64,000 nt of DNA. Origin: Plutella xylostella. Its lineage: Eukaryota > Arthropoda > Insecta > Lepidoptera > Plutellidae. The position numbers were made by a program, and so were the translations under genes. Of the stretch, positions 11,001 to 21,200 are shown one piece after another. The DNA is taken from assembly GCF_932276165.1 (NCBI RefSeq), contig NC_063995.1, positions 4,340,001-4,404,000 on the forward strand, written 5' to 3'. Position 1 is the stretch's first letter; each line of letters starts with the position of its first letter. The notes under the pieces are model-generated. The model did not search any database, was not told the origin of the DNA, and saw only the letters and a program-made list of their open reading frames with translations.

Positions 11001-13095
11001 TTCCACTTAAACATAACACATATAAATAGTTACAACAAATTAGATAAGTACAGTTATGTACACAAATTATGGAAATGTGTGTGTTGAAGCAGACCAAAAG
11101 ACTTTAGTAAGACTTAGTTAATTTTATTTAAGCACACTTATTGATGGTAGGATTAGTACAGAGTCCTTTGAAGAAATATGCCTCCTCATATTTTTTTTTA
11201 AATGATAGTTTGGAAGATGGTCGATAAAGAAACTTTTTAATTTGTGTATAAAACTTGTACTAGCACCAAAACCGAAGCTTTGTAAATACCGCAATTAATT
11301 TAAAAAAACAAAACCAAAATCAAATATTTTCGTATCGTCGCGACGCTTTAAAAAAAATCATTAGGTGCGGCGTCGAGGAAACGCTTCTACATGCGCTCCC
11401 GCTGCCGTAGCAAATTATGAGAAATGATGAGTTAAATGAGCGCCGATACAGCGCGTCTGCACCAACAAGTTATGTGGGGACGTATTTTTCATCACGAACT
11501 CTTAAAACAAAAGTTGTTCAGAATGGCAAGCTGAGTCACACTCTTTTGTAAGAAATTTAATTAAGGGAACAACATTTTACTATTGAACAGACTATGTGAG
11601 TCTGGAATCTGGCTTACGAGATTTTATTTTATGACTTAAGTATTTTACGTTTAAAATAGAAGAAGAAAAATAATAATTAGTAAAGGAAAGAACTACAATT
11701 TTACAAAAATATATGCTTTACTAGTCATTTTTCCCTGACTTTCCAGGTGGCCCATCAATTTCCCTGACTTTCCATGACCACCTTGAGCTTCCCTGACTTT
11801 TCCCTGACTATCCCTGACTTTCCAGAAAGTGGACACCCTGTTAAATAATCTAAAACACGCTAACAGAATAGCACTCATTAATACACACATTGTACCGTTT
11901 ACTATTTCCGGGGTAGTATTTACTATAATATTCTTGTTAGGCAAAACCACTACATAAAAAGTAAACCAAATTAAACACAAATTATACGACACTTAGAACG
12001 ATATGTATTGCAAACAATAACTTAGTTGTAATAAAAAGATTATTGTTTTGATTACAGACACACTCGTAGTCCACCAGTAACATTCTAAATCATTAACCGG
12101 AACTAGATCATTTAGTGACTGTGAATCCCTGTTTCTTAGTACACACAATTCATTATTATACATACTAACATAATTATTGTTTAGGATGCAATAATTATTG
12201 ATGTTTTAGTTCAATAATATTTTTTGTGTGCTACATAAATGAAATAATATAACGAAACATACGATTAGTAAGAGTGAATAATTAGTCGTAGAGATAACAA
12301 GGACACAGTATTTCAAACTAGAAAAGTTGTAACCTAATTCAACTAATTGATTTAGTAGTTCTGTTTGTCACCAATTTCTCTACGTGTGGACTTGGCTCTT
12401 TCGTGACATTGAAAATAATAACTTCTGTTGTGTTGATCGCAGGTGCAGCGCGTGATATCGACGCGCGGGTTCCAGCGCTACGGCGCGCGGCTGCACGCGA
12501 CGCCGTTCCCGGGCTGCGAGCGCCTGCGCTTCGACTCCGACCCGTACTGGGACTGCGCCATCATGCAGACCAGCATCACGCTCGACCACCAGGTCAGGAG
12601 CAACCACTTCATGGTTTTATAAACCACAGTCAGTGATTTGGCCATTTATCTACAGGGATTTTCATCTTCTTCTTATCGTCTCGGTGACAACCAAGAGGCT
12701 TTGGCCAGGATGCGCCGGACGTACACATAGGTCTAAGGACATAATATGGGATACGTGACTTCAGGAGGATCCTTCCGCGCCCTCTATTTGCAACTAGTCT
12801 GGGCCACGCTATTAATCCATAACTAGGCTTCCATAACTAATTAGGCAACTACTCCATATCATAAGCCTAAACTAACCAACCGCCACATCGTTTCCAGGTG
12901 GGCACCTGCAAGATGGGTCCGTCCGGCGACCCCACGGCGGTGGTGTCCCCGCGGCTGGCGGTGCACGGCGTGCGCGGGCTGCGCGTGGCCGACGCCTCCG
13001 TCATGCCGCGCATCCCCGCCGCCCACACGCACGCGCCCGTCGTCATGATCGCGGAAAAAGCCGCTGATATGATCAAACAAGACTGGGGGCGATGA
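5061..13095 (+). CDS. GMC-family FAD oxidoreductase (glucose dehydrogenase [FAD, quinone]-like), secreted
   Basis: Six coding exons join in phase: 5061-5959, 6244-6460, 7231-7435, 7645-7856, 12443-12592, 12898-13095, giving about 626 residues, normal for insect GMC oxidoreductases. These flavoenzymes oxidise sugars, alcohols or ecdysteroids outside the cell. A signal peptide starts MRWTVVVLCVL. The FAD-binding GAGSAG lies at about 65-70, the first GMC signature (GKVLGGSSVLNF) at about 138, and the second (SAGTIGSAQLLLVSGVGP) at about 312. The catalytic histidine is in DHQVGTCKMGP (H560); the second active-site residue is H606 in AHTHAP, where many relatives have Asn. The exon opens at 5011 after a TTTTTCAG acceptor, and its frame is open upstream of the chosen ATG, so a longer N-terminus is possible. 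Exons are very GC-rich (an Ala-rich run starts exon 3) against AT-rich introns. The fourth intron is 4.6 kb and full of transposons. The substrate cannot be told. Confidence 0.9.
8617..8863. mobile_element. Fold-back MITE in intron 4 of the GMC gene
   Basis: Almost the whole 247-bp segment is one imperfect palindrome. Both arms begin AGCTACTATTTCGTATGC and continue through CTACTGGTTTAGGGGTCGGT for over 100 bp, with a short AT-rich loop. No coding capacity and no clear target duplication are visible. On RNA it would form a long hairpin within the intron. Confidence 0.85.
9703..11840. mobile_element. 2.1-kb DNA transposon with CAGGGTGTCCACT termini and CCCTGACTTT arrays
   Basis: The left end begins CAGGGTGTCCACT and the right end is its near inverse (AGTGGACACCCTG). 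TTAAA flanks both sides (9698-9702 and 11841-11845) as a likely 5-bp target duplication. Inside both ends the phrase TCCCTGACTTTCC recurs in the same strand direction, about five times on the left and six on the right. It holds a nested element at 9896-10514, a GATA microsatellite at 10969-10988, and copies of a dispersed motif (AGAACAAAAGTTGTT) also found near 60.7 kb. No transposase is readable. The superfamily is uncertain; hAT-like is my guess from the termini. Confidence 0.75.
9896..10514. mobile_element. Nested MITE with ACGGTCTTATTCATAAAAA termini
   Basis: It starts ACGGTCTTATTCATAAAAA and ends with the inverse TTTTTATGAATAAGACCGT. It sits inside the CCCTGACTTT element and so inserted later. 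Further inverted similarity occurs inside (CTTTATTCATAA, GATTATGAATAGAG). Non-coding. Confidence 0.75.
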
Positions 13096-13162
13096 CATTA
13101 GCAGGGTGTGCCGTAGGGAACACTTCTGTCAATGATGGGAAGGCCGCCGACATCAGACAAGA

Positions 13163-13311
13163 CTATAGTGCCACAAACTTATCTGTTCCGGTGAGAGCGA
13201 ACTAAATTGGTCCATATAATCTATGTCAATATGACATTCATTTAGTAAGTAATGAGGTATGGACCAATTTAGTTCGCTCTCACCGGAACAGATAAGTTTG
13301 TGGCACTATAG
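13163..13311. repeat. Fold-back MITE just 3' of the GMC gene
   Basis: A 149-bp inverted repeat with arms of about 54 bp that are essentially perfect (CTATAGTGCCACAAACTTAT on the left, inverse on the right) around a 40-bp loop. It starts 68 bp after the oxidoreductase stop codon, so it would be transcribed within that gene's 3' UTR and could form a strong hairpin there. Confidence 0.9.
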
Positions 13312-13674
13312 GGGAGATGACCCAGGTGTTTAGGGAAAAACTTATGTCAATGACTAAACCAAAGAGGCGAGGTCGGAATGCTCTGTGTGTTGTTTGAGGT
13401 TACTAAAGCGATACAGTTCAAGATTCAGTTGCTGATGCACTGGATACGCAGGCTAAGGCCACAGCTAAAGCTAATATTTATTTTGAGCTTTTAGAGCTTC
13501 AGTAATACAGTGGCCACCACATGTTTTCCAGAAACTACTGTTCCACTGTAAGTATTTTGTGAGAATTGATAATGATGATGTGATGTGTGATACACCCTAA
13601 GGGTAAAATAACATTGTACTTTAAATGCATAAACCAATGTTAACATCTTATGCGACATGTTGTTTATGGTATTA

Positions 13675-13680
13675 AATAAA
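13675..13680 (+). terminator. Candidate polyadenylation signal of the GMC gene
   Basis: AATAAA lies about 580 bp after the oxidoreductase stop codon, before the convergent mRpL51 gene. It is the best-placed plus-strand signal I see between the two genes; the cleavage site itself was not identified. Confidence 0.45.
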
Positions 13681-13993
13681 TGAAATGAAATGAAATGATA
13701 CATTAACATTATAATATTTGGTTGGGACAGTTCAAAACTTGGATGTTATGCAATTAATAAATAATAATTATAGTGTATAGTAAAGTTGTATTTTAAGTGT
13801 TTTGGTCATATCAGACATTATGTTGTGATTAAAAATGTCCAGCTAATGAGCTGGAAAAACACATAAAAGGATTGAAGAGTTATAATGCTATGATATATCT
13901 TCTAAGTCAAATAAAATTAAAAAATTTATATCTTATTCTCTACTTTTATTTAAATCATTTATAACAATAACTACTACATAATAAATTTCAATA

Positions 13994-15947
13994 TTAATCA
14001 GGTGACTGACCAGTTTTAGTTTTTCTATTGAGTTTTCTATATAAGTATCCCAGGCGCTTCTCTATCTCCTTCCATTTGGTTGGTCGCACCACCGGAGTAG
14101 CAGTCTTAGACCACATCTTCTGTTTTCTCAGTAATATCTACAACAATTTATTAATCATGAGTGTCATTAGAAAAGATTCAGGCAAAACAAAATGTTTCAT
14201 TTACCCATTAAACTATTTAATTTAATTACTTACCATATATTTTGCAAACTAATGTAAACTTTTACAGCCAAGCAAATATCTTAATTATCATAAAAGATTC
14301 AATGACATATTTAATAGTAGGGTAACGTAACGTACCTTGGGACGCTTGTACCTCGGGACATTGATTGTATTTTAAAAACCGGCTAAATAAACACATTAAA
14401 ATTCTACCCTAGGCATAGTATTTTACTCGCTTGGCAAAACTAGTGAGTCTCGTGATCATACCAGCATCTAGTGTGTGGTGAAGACAGTATGAAGTTTTTT
14501 GGAGTCAAAAGTAGCTTTTGTATAGTTTTTTGTGTTGCTTTATCTCATTGAGGCATGCTCAAAATAAAGACATGGATGTCACGTATAACTTTTCAGTTAT
14601 TTAATTTTATGACATGGCAATTATCTGAAAGATTCCTATTAATTAAAAATAAAGATATTTAAATTTTGGTTTAATATTGCTTTTTTGTACCTTGGGACAC
14701 GATTAAATTTGTACCTTGGGACACTGTTTCCTATGGCTTTGTACTATGGAAAATGCAAACATCTAAATAACGCCTTATATCTCTGTTCTTATTAGTGCCA
14801 GAGTGAAACTAGACAGAAGAGCGATGCAGTAAATAAATAAGAACAGAGATATAAGGCGTTATTTAGAAGTTTGCATTTTCCATAGTACAAAGCTACAGGA
14901 AACAGTGTCCCAAGGTACAAACGTGTAACGTACCTTGGTTCAAAACAAGCATTTTTACTTTTATCTTAATTTAATAAAATCTGGCCACACTAAAGCTTAA
15001 GCACAAATACTAGTGATAATAGATTATATATCCTGCCGAATAAAGAAAATTTCACATTAATATCTTAGTTGTACGCTGCGATAGCTTCATTCAAAGTTGG
15101 GGTAGTCGAAAATGTCCCTAGGTACGTTACGTTACCCTACTTTATGCAGTCATACATACATGGTATTCTTTGCCGCTGACACCTCGGATCCAAGAAGGCA
15201 CATTGTACAGTGTTTTCACAGGATGTATGTTGCCAGGCCCCAAGATGTCAATGTAGTCATTTTGGCCAAACAATGCTCGACGTTCAGTCCATGGGTTAAC
15301 AGGCCTAGAAACAATCCACATATTTTATGTAATATTTAAACTTATTTGCTATGGCCATAATTCTACCATAAGGCAAGTATTCTGACCAGTAGACCTATTC
15401 AATCATTTATCCTCAGAAGGTCTTATTAGACAGACATGAAGTAAATGGTTTTAACTATCATTTTTAATTAATTTATATTTCAAGAAAGTAATTCATGATT
15501 GGTCTTTGCATTAACATGGGAGAAATCAGATGGATGACCAGCTCAACCAGTGACAGTTCAAGCACATATAAGTGTTTTAAATGATCAGTATGCCACAGCA
15601 GACTCAGTTATAATTATATGTACTGTACTATGATTAAACATGAATAAAATGTTGACTATTGTTTACCTGTATTCTGGTAGAGGCAGTGCCCTCCCCTGAC
15701 TCCTCGGCAACAATCCTCCGCTCCATATCTTCTCCTCGTAGCCGTATCTTCGAACAAGTCTAGTTTTATCTGCGTGGTACCTTGTTCTGAAATACAAACA
15801 CACATATTGAGGTAAGTACTATTTAACTTATGTATTCACAATTGCTATTGTTGGCAATGAATGTTTGTGTGTGTATGAATCTTACCTAACGGCAGTAACA
15901 GTCGGCTTCCATAAAGTTCGGAGAATACTTGAAGTTATCCATTCCAT
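13994..15947 (-). CDS. mRpL51: Mitochondrial ribosomal protein L51
   Basis: Four exons on the minus strand join in phase: 15947-15886, 15786-15667, 15304-15160, 14137-13994, giving 156 residues. The protein is a component of the large subunit of the mitochondrial ribosome. Recognisable blocks are RRYGYEEKIWSGGLLPR, the family core with RRALFGQNDYIDILG, YNVPSWIRGVSGKEY and LLRKQKM, and a basic C-terminal helix with WKEIEKRLGYLYRKLNRKT. Human MRPL51 has the same order (RALFG-like, WLRG, KRIRYLYKHFNR). The N-terminus MEWITSSILRTLWKPTVTAV looks like a mitochondrial presequence. Every exon is under 150 bp, which explains why simple open-frame scans miss the gene. Intron 3 contains a complete MITE ending 11 bp from the 5' splice-site block. 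A TTTATT at 13945-13950 gives AATAAA on the coding strand. It converges on the GMC gene and diverges from the zinc-finger gene. Confidence 0.95.
14317..15140. mobile_element. MITE family A, complete copy, in intron 3 of mRpL51
   Basis: A full 824-bp copy with inverted termini GTAGGGTAACGTAACGTACC at both ends. It carries the same GTACCTTGGGACA-type motifs as the copy at 1-1077. It also has an internal palindrome: 14722-14800 and 14831-14909 are near-perfect inverses (TATGGAAAATGCAAACATCT and so on) that the first copy lacks. Non-coding. It lies inside the mRpL51 intron, opposite in sense only by convention because the termini are symmetric. Confidence 0.9.
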
Positions 15948-17051
15948 TGCTCAGAATTATTGGAAGAATCGTGTGAAGATTCTAGTAGAGCGGCAAGTAT
16001 CTATTTATTATTCATATGCTGGTAACAGATGTCTATCATAGATCTTTCATTACATATATCCCAAAACACTAAAATAATTTCATAAATCGCACAATTACAC
16101 AAATAAATCCAACTATAACTTCTAACCTAAAAATAAAAATACCAAATACAAATACTCATTGACAGTTGACAGCTGATCTGTGGACATCATTCGTGTTTTT
16201 AAATATATTGGCCGAAGGCGCCGCCCCGCCAAGTACGCCGACACACTAGCGGACGCGGCTGTCAGCCGCGACTTAAAGGTAAAGCTCTTCAAACTATCAG
16301 ACGTAAGTCGCGGACGTACCCTTGGGCTGACCTTCAGCTTTCTGAAGACGTCTGAGAGCCGAGAGCGATCTGGCACGAACCGTCCCAAAAGACCGTGCAC
16401 ACTTATCAGTCGCGGCTAACAGCCGCGTCCGATGATGTGTCGCCATCTTTACCTAGTTGTATATTGCTCGTTTTCTCGTTTTTATCTGTGTACCAAGCTA
16501 TTGGAAAAAAAAATACGATCAAAACTTTATGAATTTATGAAACACAAAGAAAATGGCGGACATTTACTGAAACTATTTCTGATTTTTAAATAGTTTTTAA
16601 AAAGTAAATAAAGTAAGTAAACTAAAATTAATACCAATAGTGAATAGTTTATAAAAAACAGTTCAAATGTTTATAAAAGGTTACCAAGGAAGCAAATGCG
16701 TTGTCTTGAATCGTACAAATGTAAATATACTGGATCCACCTTGTTTGTTTTCAAGTGATTAGTGAATCTATTTTTTTAGGTAGTAAATAAAAATAGCTCT
16801 CTCTGACCATCTAGAATTCTGCAGGTTTTGTTATGATGATCCATTATTTTAGTTCTAATAAGTTTAGCCTTTTCATCGTAAATTATTTTAGCTGAGAGAT
16901 GTAATTGCGTTGTGTTGTTTGCGTTTGTGTTTTTGCGACTTGACCTATTGAAGTATTGTTTAGAAATTGAATTGAATATAATGTAAATTGTAAACTTGAA
17001 GTTACAGATTTAACTTCCTATTCGATTTGTTTCAGATTCTTATTGGTAATT
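15948..17051. promoter_or_regulatory. Divergent intergenic region between mRpL51 and the zinc-finger gene
   Basis: About 1.1 kb separates the two divergent start codons. A splice acceptor (GATTTGTTTCAG) ends at 17036, so the zinc-finger gene has at least one 5' non-coding exon inside this space and the true promoter gap is shorter. A fold-back MITE fills 16239-16443. No TATA box could be assigned to either gene. Confidence 0.5.
16239..16443. repeat. Fold-back MITE with GC-rich termini
   Basis: Arms of about 35 bp in inverse orientation: CGACACACTAGCGGACGCGG on the left and its near inverse ending GATGATGTGTCG on the right. Each arm also has its own small palindrome (GCGGCTGTCAGCCGC), so a cruciform with side hairpins is possible. 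It lies between two divergent genes. Confidence 0.75.
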
Positions 17052-18203
17052 ATGTCGAGGCGAGATCCATCAGAAAGTAGTGAAAGAAAGCTAAACTCCA
17101 GCGATTACGAAAGCTTAATATCTCAACATAGCATATTCGAATCTGCCAGGTCGAAACCTCCGATCGGTGAGTTACCCAGTTTTCCAGGATTCAATAATGC
17201 TGAGACACAGACCAAGACTGGCGACATCAAAGGTCCAAGTGTTCAAGCTGGACTAGGAGCGTGGCATTACAACCCATGGTGGATGTTGGCGGGCACATCT
17301 CGCAACACACCTTCACAAGACGATTTCTCCGAAGGCAGTGATCAAACTAAGGTAAAGCAAGAGCCCAGTGGAGCCGGCACTCCGGACCGAGACCCCCTAC
17401 AGGGTGAAATGGATCACCAGATGGCAGAAACAGCCACCCCACCAACTGGACTGGACACTTTTTGTGATGACTGTTCCGATCCATTCTGTGACTCCAGTAA
17501 TACTATTTGTCGCAAACTGTTTCACTGCCCGCACTGCAGAAAAAGCTACCCAACTATACTTGAGTTTAACACTCACCTGACAGGTGTACATCCAGCCCAA
17601 AAACCATTTCGATGCCAAATTTGTTTAGAACCATTTCACAAAAAATCATATTTGCGCAGACATTTGGATTCCAGTCATACTCGAAAAGATGTCAATAAAT
17701 GTGCAGTGTGCTCAAAATATATCAAAGATAAGAGCAATTTGCGTAAACATATGCAAGTCCATACAGGCAGAGTGCCACAGAAACAATTTAAGTGTGACCT
17801 TTGTAACAACAAGCGCTACATGTCTCTAGACAGACTTAACAACCATAAAGTTGTTTGCACTGGGGAGAAGGTTCTCAAATATTGTGACATGTGTACAAAA
17901 GTTTTTGATAATTCTCGATCATTAAACAGTCATAAAAAAGTGCATGCAAGAGAACTGAAATGCGACTATTGCGGGGAGCAGCTCCGCTCTCTTGAACAGT
18001 TTACAAATCACAAGCTGGTATGTCGTGGACCATCAGAGGCCGGTGGCAGCGGAACAAGCTCCATGGCTACCTTGAACCGTTGCTGCACGCAGCCAGGCCT
18101 GTGTGAGCACGACAAGCCTGCATACCTGAACATACCCGGCTATGCTACTGGTAGAGTGCTTGAAGCAACATTATCTTCATTGAAATCAGAGTTAAATGGA
18201 TAA
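17052..18203 (+). CDS. C2H2 zinc-finger protein, six fingers, probable transcription factor
   Basis: One uninterrupted coding exon of 383 residues, starting at the ATG at 17052 (MSRRDPSES). An in-frame TTG lies nine bases upstream but is an unlikely start. The N-terminal half is low-complexity and acidic, with an Asp/Cys-rich patch (FCDDCSDPFCD) before the fingers. A ΨKxE-type sumoylation motif VKQEP is at about residue 101. Six fingers begin at about residue 157: three plain C2H2 units, then a C-C-H-C unit ending NNHKVVC, a C2H2 unit, and a final C-C-H-C unit ending TNHKLVC. The linkers are not the classic TGEKP. I do not recognise a named orthologue. DNA binding is inferred from the fingers. 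A spliced 5' UTR is implied by the acceptor at 17036. Confidence 0.9.
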   Translation: MSRRDPSESSERKLNSSDYESLISQHSIFESARSKPPIGELPSFPGFNNAETQTKTGDIKGPSVQAGLGAWHYNPWWMLAGTSRNTPSQDDFSEGSDQTKVKQEPSGAGTPDRDPLQGEMDHQMAETATPPTGLDTFCDDCSDPFCDSSNTICRKLFHCPHCRKSYPTILEFNTHLTGVHPAQKPFRCQICLEPFHKKSYLRRHLDSSHTRKDVNKCAVCSKYIKDKSNLRKHMQVHTGRVPQKQFKCDLCNNKRYMSLDRLNNHKVVCTGEKVLKYCDMCTKVFDNSRSLNSHKKVHARELKCDYCGEQLRSLEQFTNHKLVCRGPSEAGGSGTSSMATLNRCCTQPGLCEHDKPAYLNIPGYATGRVLEATLSSLKSELNG

Positions 18204-21200
18204 TATTATATATTCCAATACAGATTCAGGGCTAATAAGCATTTTATAATGGTTTCTTTTTGTTTTATTGAATTAAACCAAATACATAGTTAAATTGTAT
18301 AACAGTAAAGTTTTCACAATTGAAAATTTCACAAGACTGATGCAAATATCCCGCCTCACTACTTGCTTTATTATTACCAGTTTATATTTAGGTTTTAGTT
18401 CATAGACATTATTGTATTTTTTAGTGTAATGTTAAGCTATACATTCTGAAATACTTGCATATTTCTACTTTACAACTTGACTCACACTTATAAGGGTATT
18501 TTTAGTAAAATATCACACATATAAAATTTCAAGTGTTAAATGGTCTTGGATACTTCCAGGTGTTTATTTTTTCCACAAGATATCTAGTTTATGTTTGTAA
18601 TTTCCACACAATATTTGGTATGTTTTGAAAGACTATGATATGCCTTGACTGAAAAAATGTGCAGTATTACATCTAACACTTTTATTTTTAATAATTTGGA
18701 AAAATTATGAGAGCTATATTATTTTTATATGTTTTGTATTTAAGATTGTTTGTATGTTAGTTTTATGTCTGGTATGCTAAGTCACTGTGTAGACTGTTTA
18801 AAGCACATACATGTGTGTAAATGCTTTATATTACAGTCCTTCCAATTTGATTCTGACAAGACTTCAAGAAATAACCCAACTGCATTTTGTTAAAAAAAAT
18901 CCAATTGTAATGTCTTTAAAATGTATACAGACTGAGAAATACACTCTACAACTTGATGCTACACCTACATTGTGTATAATAATTATATAATTACAAGTTA
19001 TAATGTGGAACTCTTTATTACTGTTAGCTATGACATTAACGTAAGGAAATCATATTAGACATTAGTGCAATGTACTACCACTGTGGCTAAGCCTTCTGTT
19101 ATTTTTTAATATTTTTGTTAATCTATATAAAATACTTAGATAATAACTATATTTTTTATAATTATAAACTACTTGCTGGAATACTGTCAAATTGTAAAAT
19201 GCCTATATTATGTGATGAATGAACTTTGTAATATTTTTACACTTTTCAATTCACTTTCTTATGGTCTTACTGTGAGGACTCATTAGCTAAGGTGTTAGAT
19301 TTTTCAGTAGATACATTTTTATATAAGCATTTGTCACTAAAAAAATTAATTATTTGATATTTCCACACTTCAGGGTTAAGAATATTTCTTAATTATTTTA
19401 CATATTGAGGCTTATTTAGTTATGTTAAACAACCTAATTATTTACATTTGTTTTTTTATCTAAATTTTAAAGTTTAGTTACTTATCTCTATCATTTTATG
19501 AATTGGCGTATTGGCGTTTATTTTTTTCATTTAGTCGACATGTACAATTTAAGTACCTCGAGTATGTCATTCCTCTTGTGCACGTTTGTAATCCTAACTA
19601 ACATTCATTAAATTTAAATTTCAATGAGTGTACAAATTGCGTACTAATACTAATAAAATGTGCATTATTGTATAACACTTACAAGAGACTATACAAAGAT
19701 GCATTTGTTTTAATTGTACCTACGCAAATCATACAGGTACAATTCAATCAGTTAAATAATTATAATTGGATATGCATATTTGTTAAAGATAAATATGACC
19801 TGCACAGATAAAGAAACAAAATGACGATGGCGACCGTTGACAGAGTGGGCCAAGTAACATTATGCATATGATGACATTGCATGAGTCCGGCCGCTATTGT
19901 CATATTGTTTCTTTACAATGCCTATCATTGTATTTTTTAACCATTTGTTAGTCGTATACCTCGAAATCAAAAAATCCTTGTAGCTTTTCACCTATTCGCA
20001 TTTCACCTTGATAGCGTTTTTTGTTGTAGCGTATAATATCGGTAGTATATTTTGTTACTAGCATATATTTTTAACAGATTTTTACAACAGTAGCAAATTT
20101 TTATGTAGCATGTATTATCAATAGCTTATTTATTAAGCTGCATATATTTTGAATAGCAAGTAAGTATTTTATGTCGCATCTTATTTGGGTCGCATATTGT
20201 TGTAGTGTAAAAGAAATATCGCGATATGTACCTAATAATGCATTACAAACTAATATCTATCAAGGTGAAAAGCGACTACAGTGAAGGCAGGCAGGAAAGT
20301 AAATCTACTATGATTTTTTCAGACAATTGTCAGTAGCGATCAAAAATTATACTACAAGAATAAAAATCTATTCAGAAATTTTGATATCGCGGCGAAATGC
20401 GAATAGGTGAAAAGCTACAAGGATTTTTTGATTTCGAGGTATACGACTAACAAATGTTTTTAACTACTACGTAGTGACGACGCGACGGAAGATCATTTGA
20501 TACATATTGATGTCGATTCTGAAGGAACAAATTCTAATTTTAGAGCTGTCAAAAGACCTTATATTCTTTGTTTAAAATTCGATTTTATGAGTGTTTACGT
20601 AAATCTCATTTTGTACTGGCAAATTTAATAGGTAACATTTCTAAAATTAAATTTTGAGCCTTCAAAATCATTCTGACCTTCCAATAGAAAACAACCTTAT
20701 CATTTCTGATAGCTATAAGAGTTATAAGTTCAAGCAAAATAAAGGCTTTATATTTGTGTTCGTCTTCTATTATAATAAGAGTGTCTGCTTAAAAACGTGT
20801 GTATACTTATTTAACTAATACTGCAAAAGTGCGCATATTTTATGCCCTTTATTTACCGTAAAAATGCCTGATTCTAATGTAAATTTCTACCTAACCCCAG
20901 ATAAAAGAAAAGCCACTGTGGGAAAAGCTAGGTAGGTACTTACTTTGGAACATATTGTACTTCAAATCATGAAATGTCTGGTGCAATTCATTGCGGGTAG
21001 TTCGTGAACTTAAGTAACGACTTTGTACGTCAATACTACCTCTTTACTGAGGCTTCATGCTTCTTCGTGTTGGAGAACATAAACCAACAACAGGGGGAAT
21101 CGAGCCATAGTTCTCCAGATACCTACAGAATGTAACTACTGTAATATTCAAATAATTTTGTGTAAATTTTACCGAAACCAAACCAAATTTGAGAAGAAGC

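Noticed and set aside
17043..17051. Start of the zinc-finger protein at a TTG nine bases upstream
   Set aside because: The ATG at 17052 is the normal start and begins soon after the splice acceptor.
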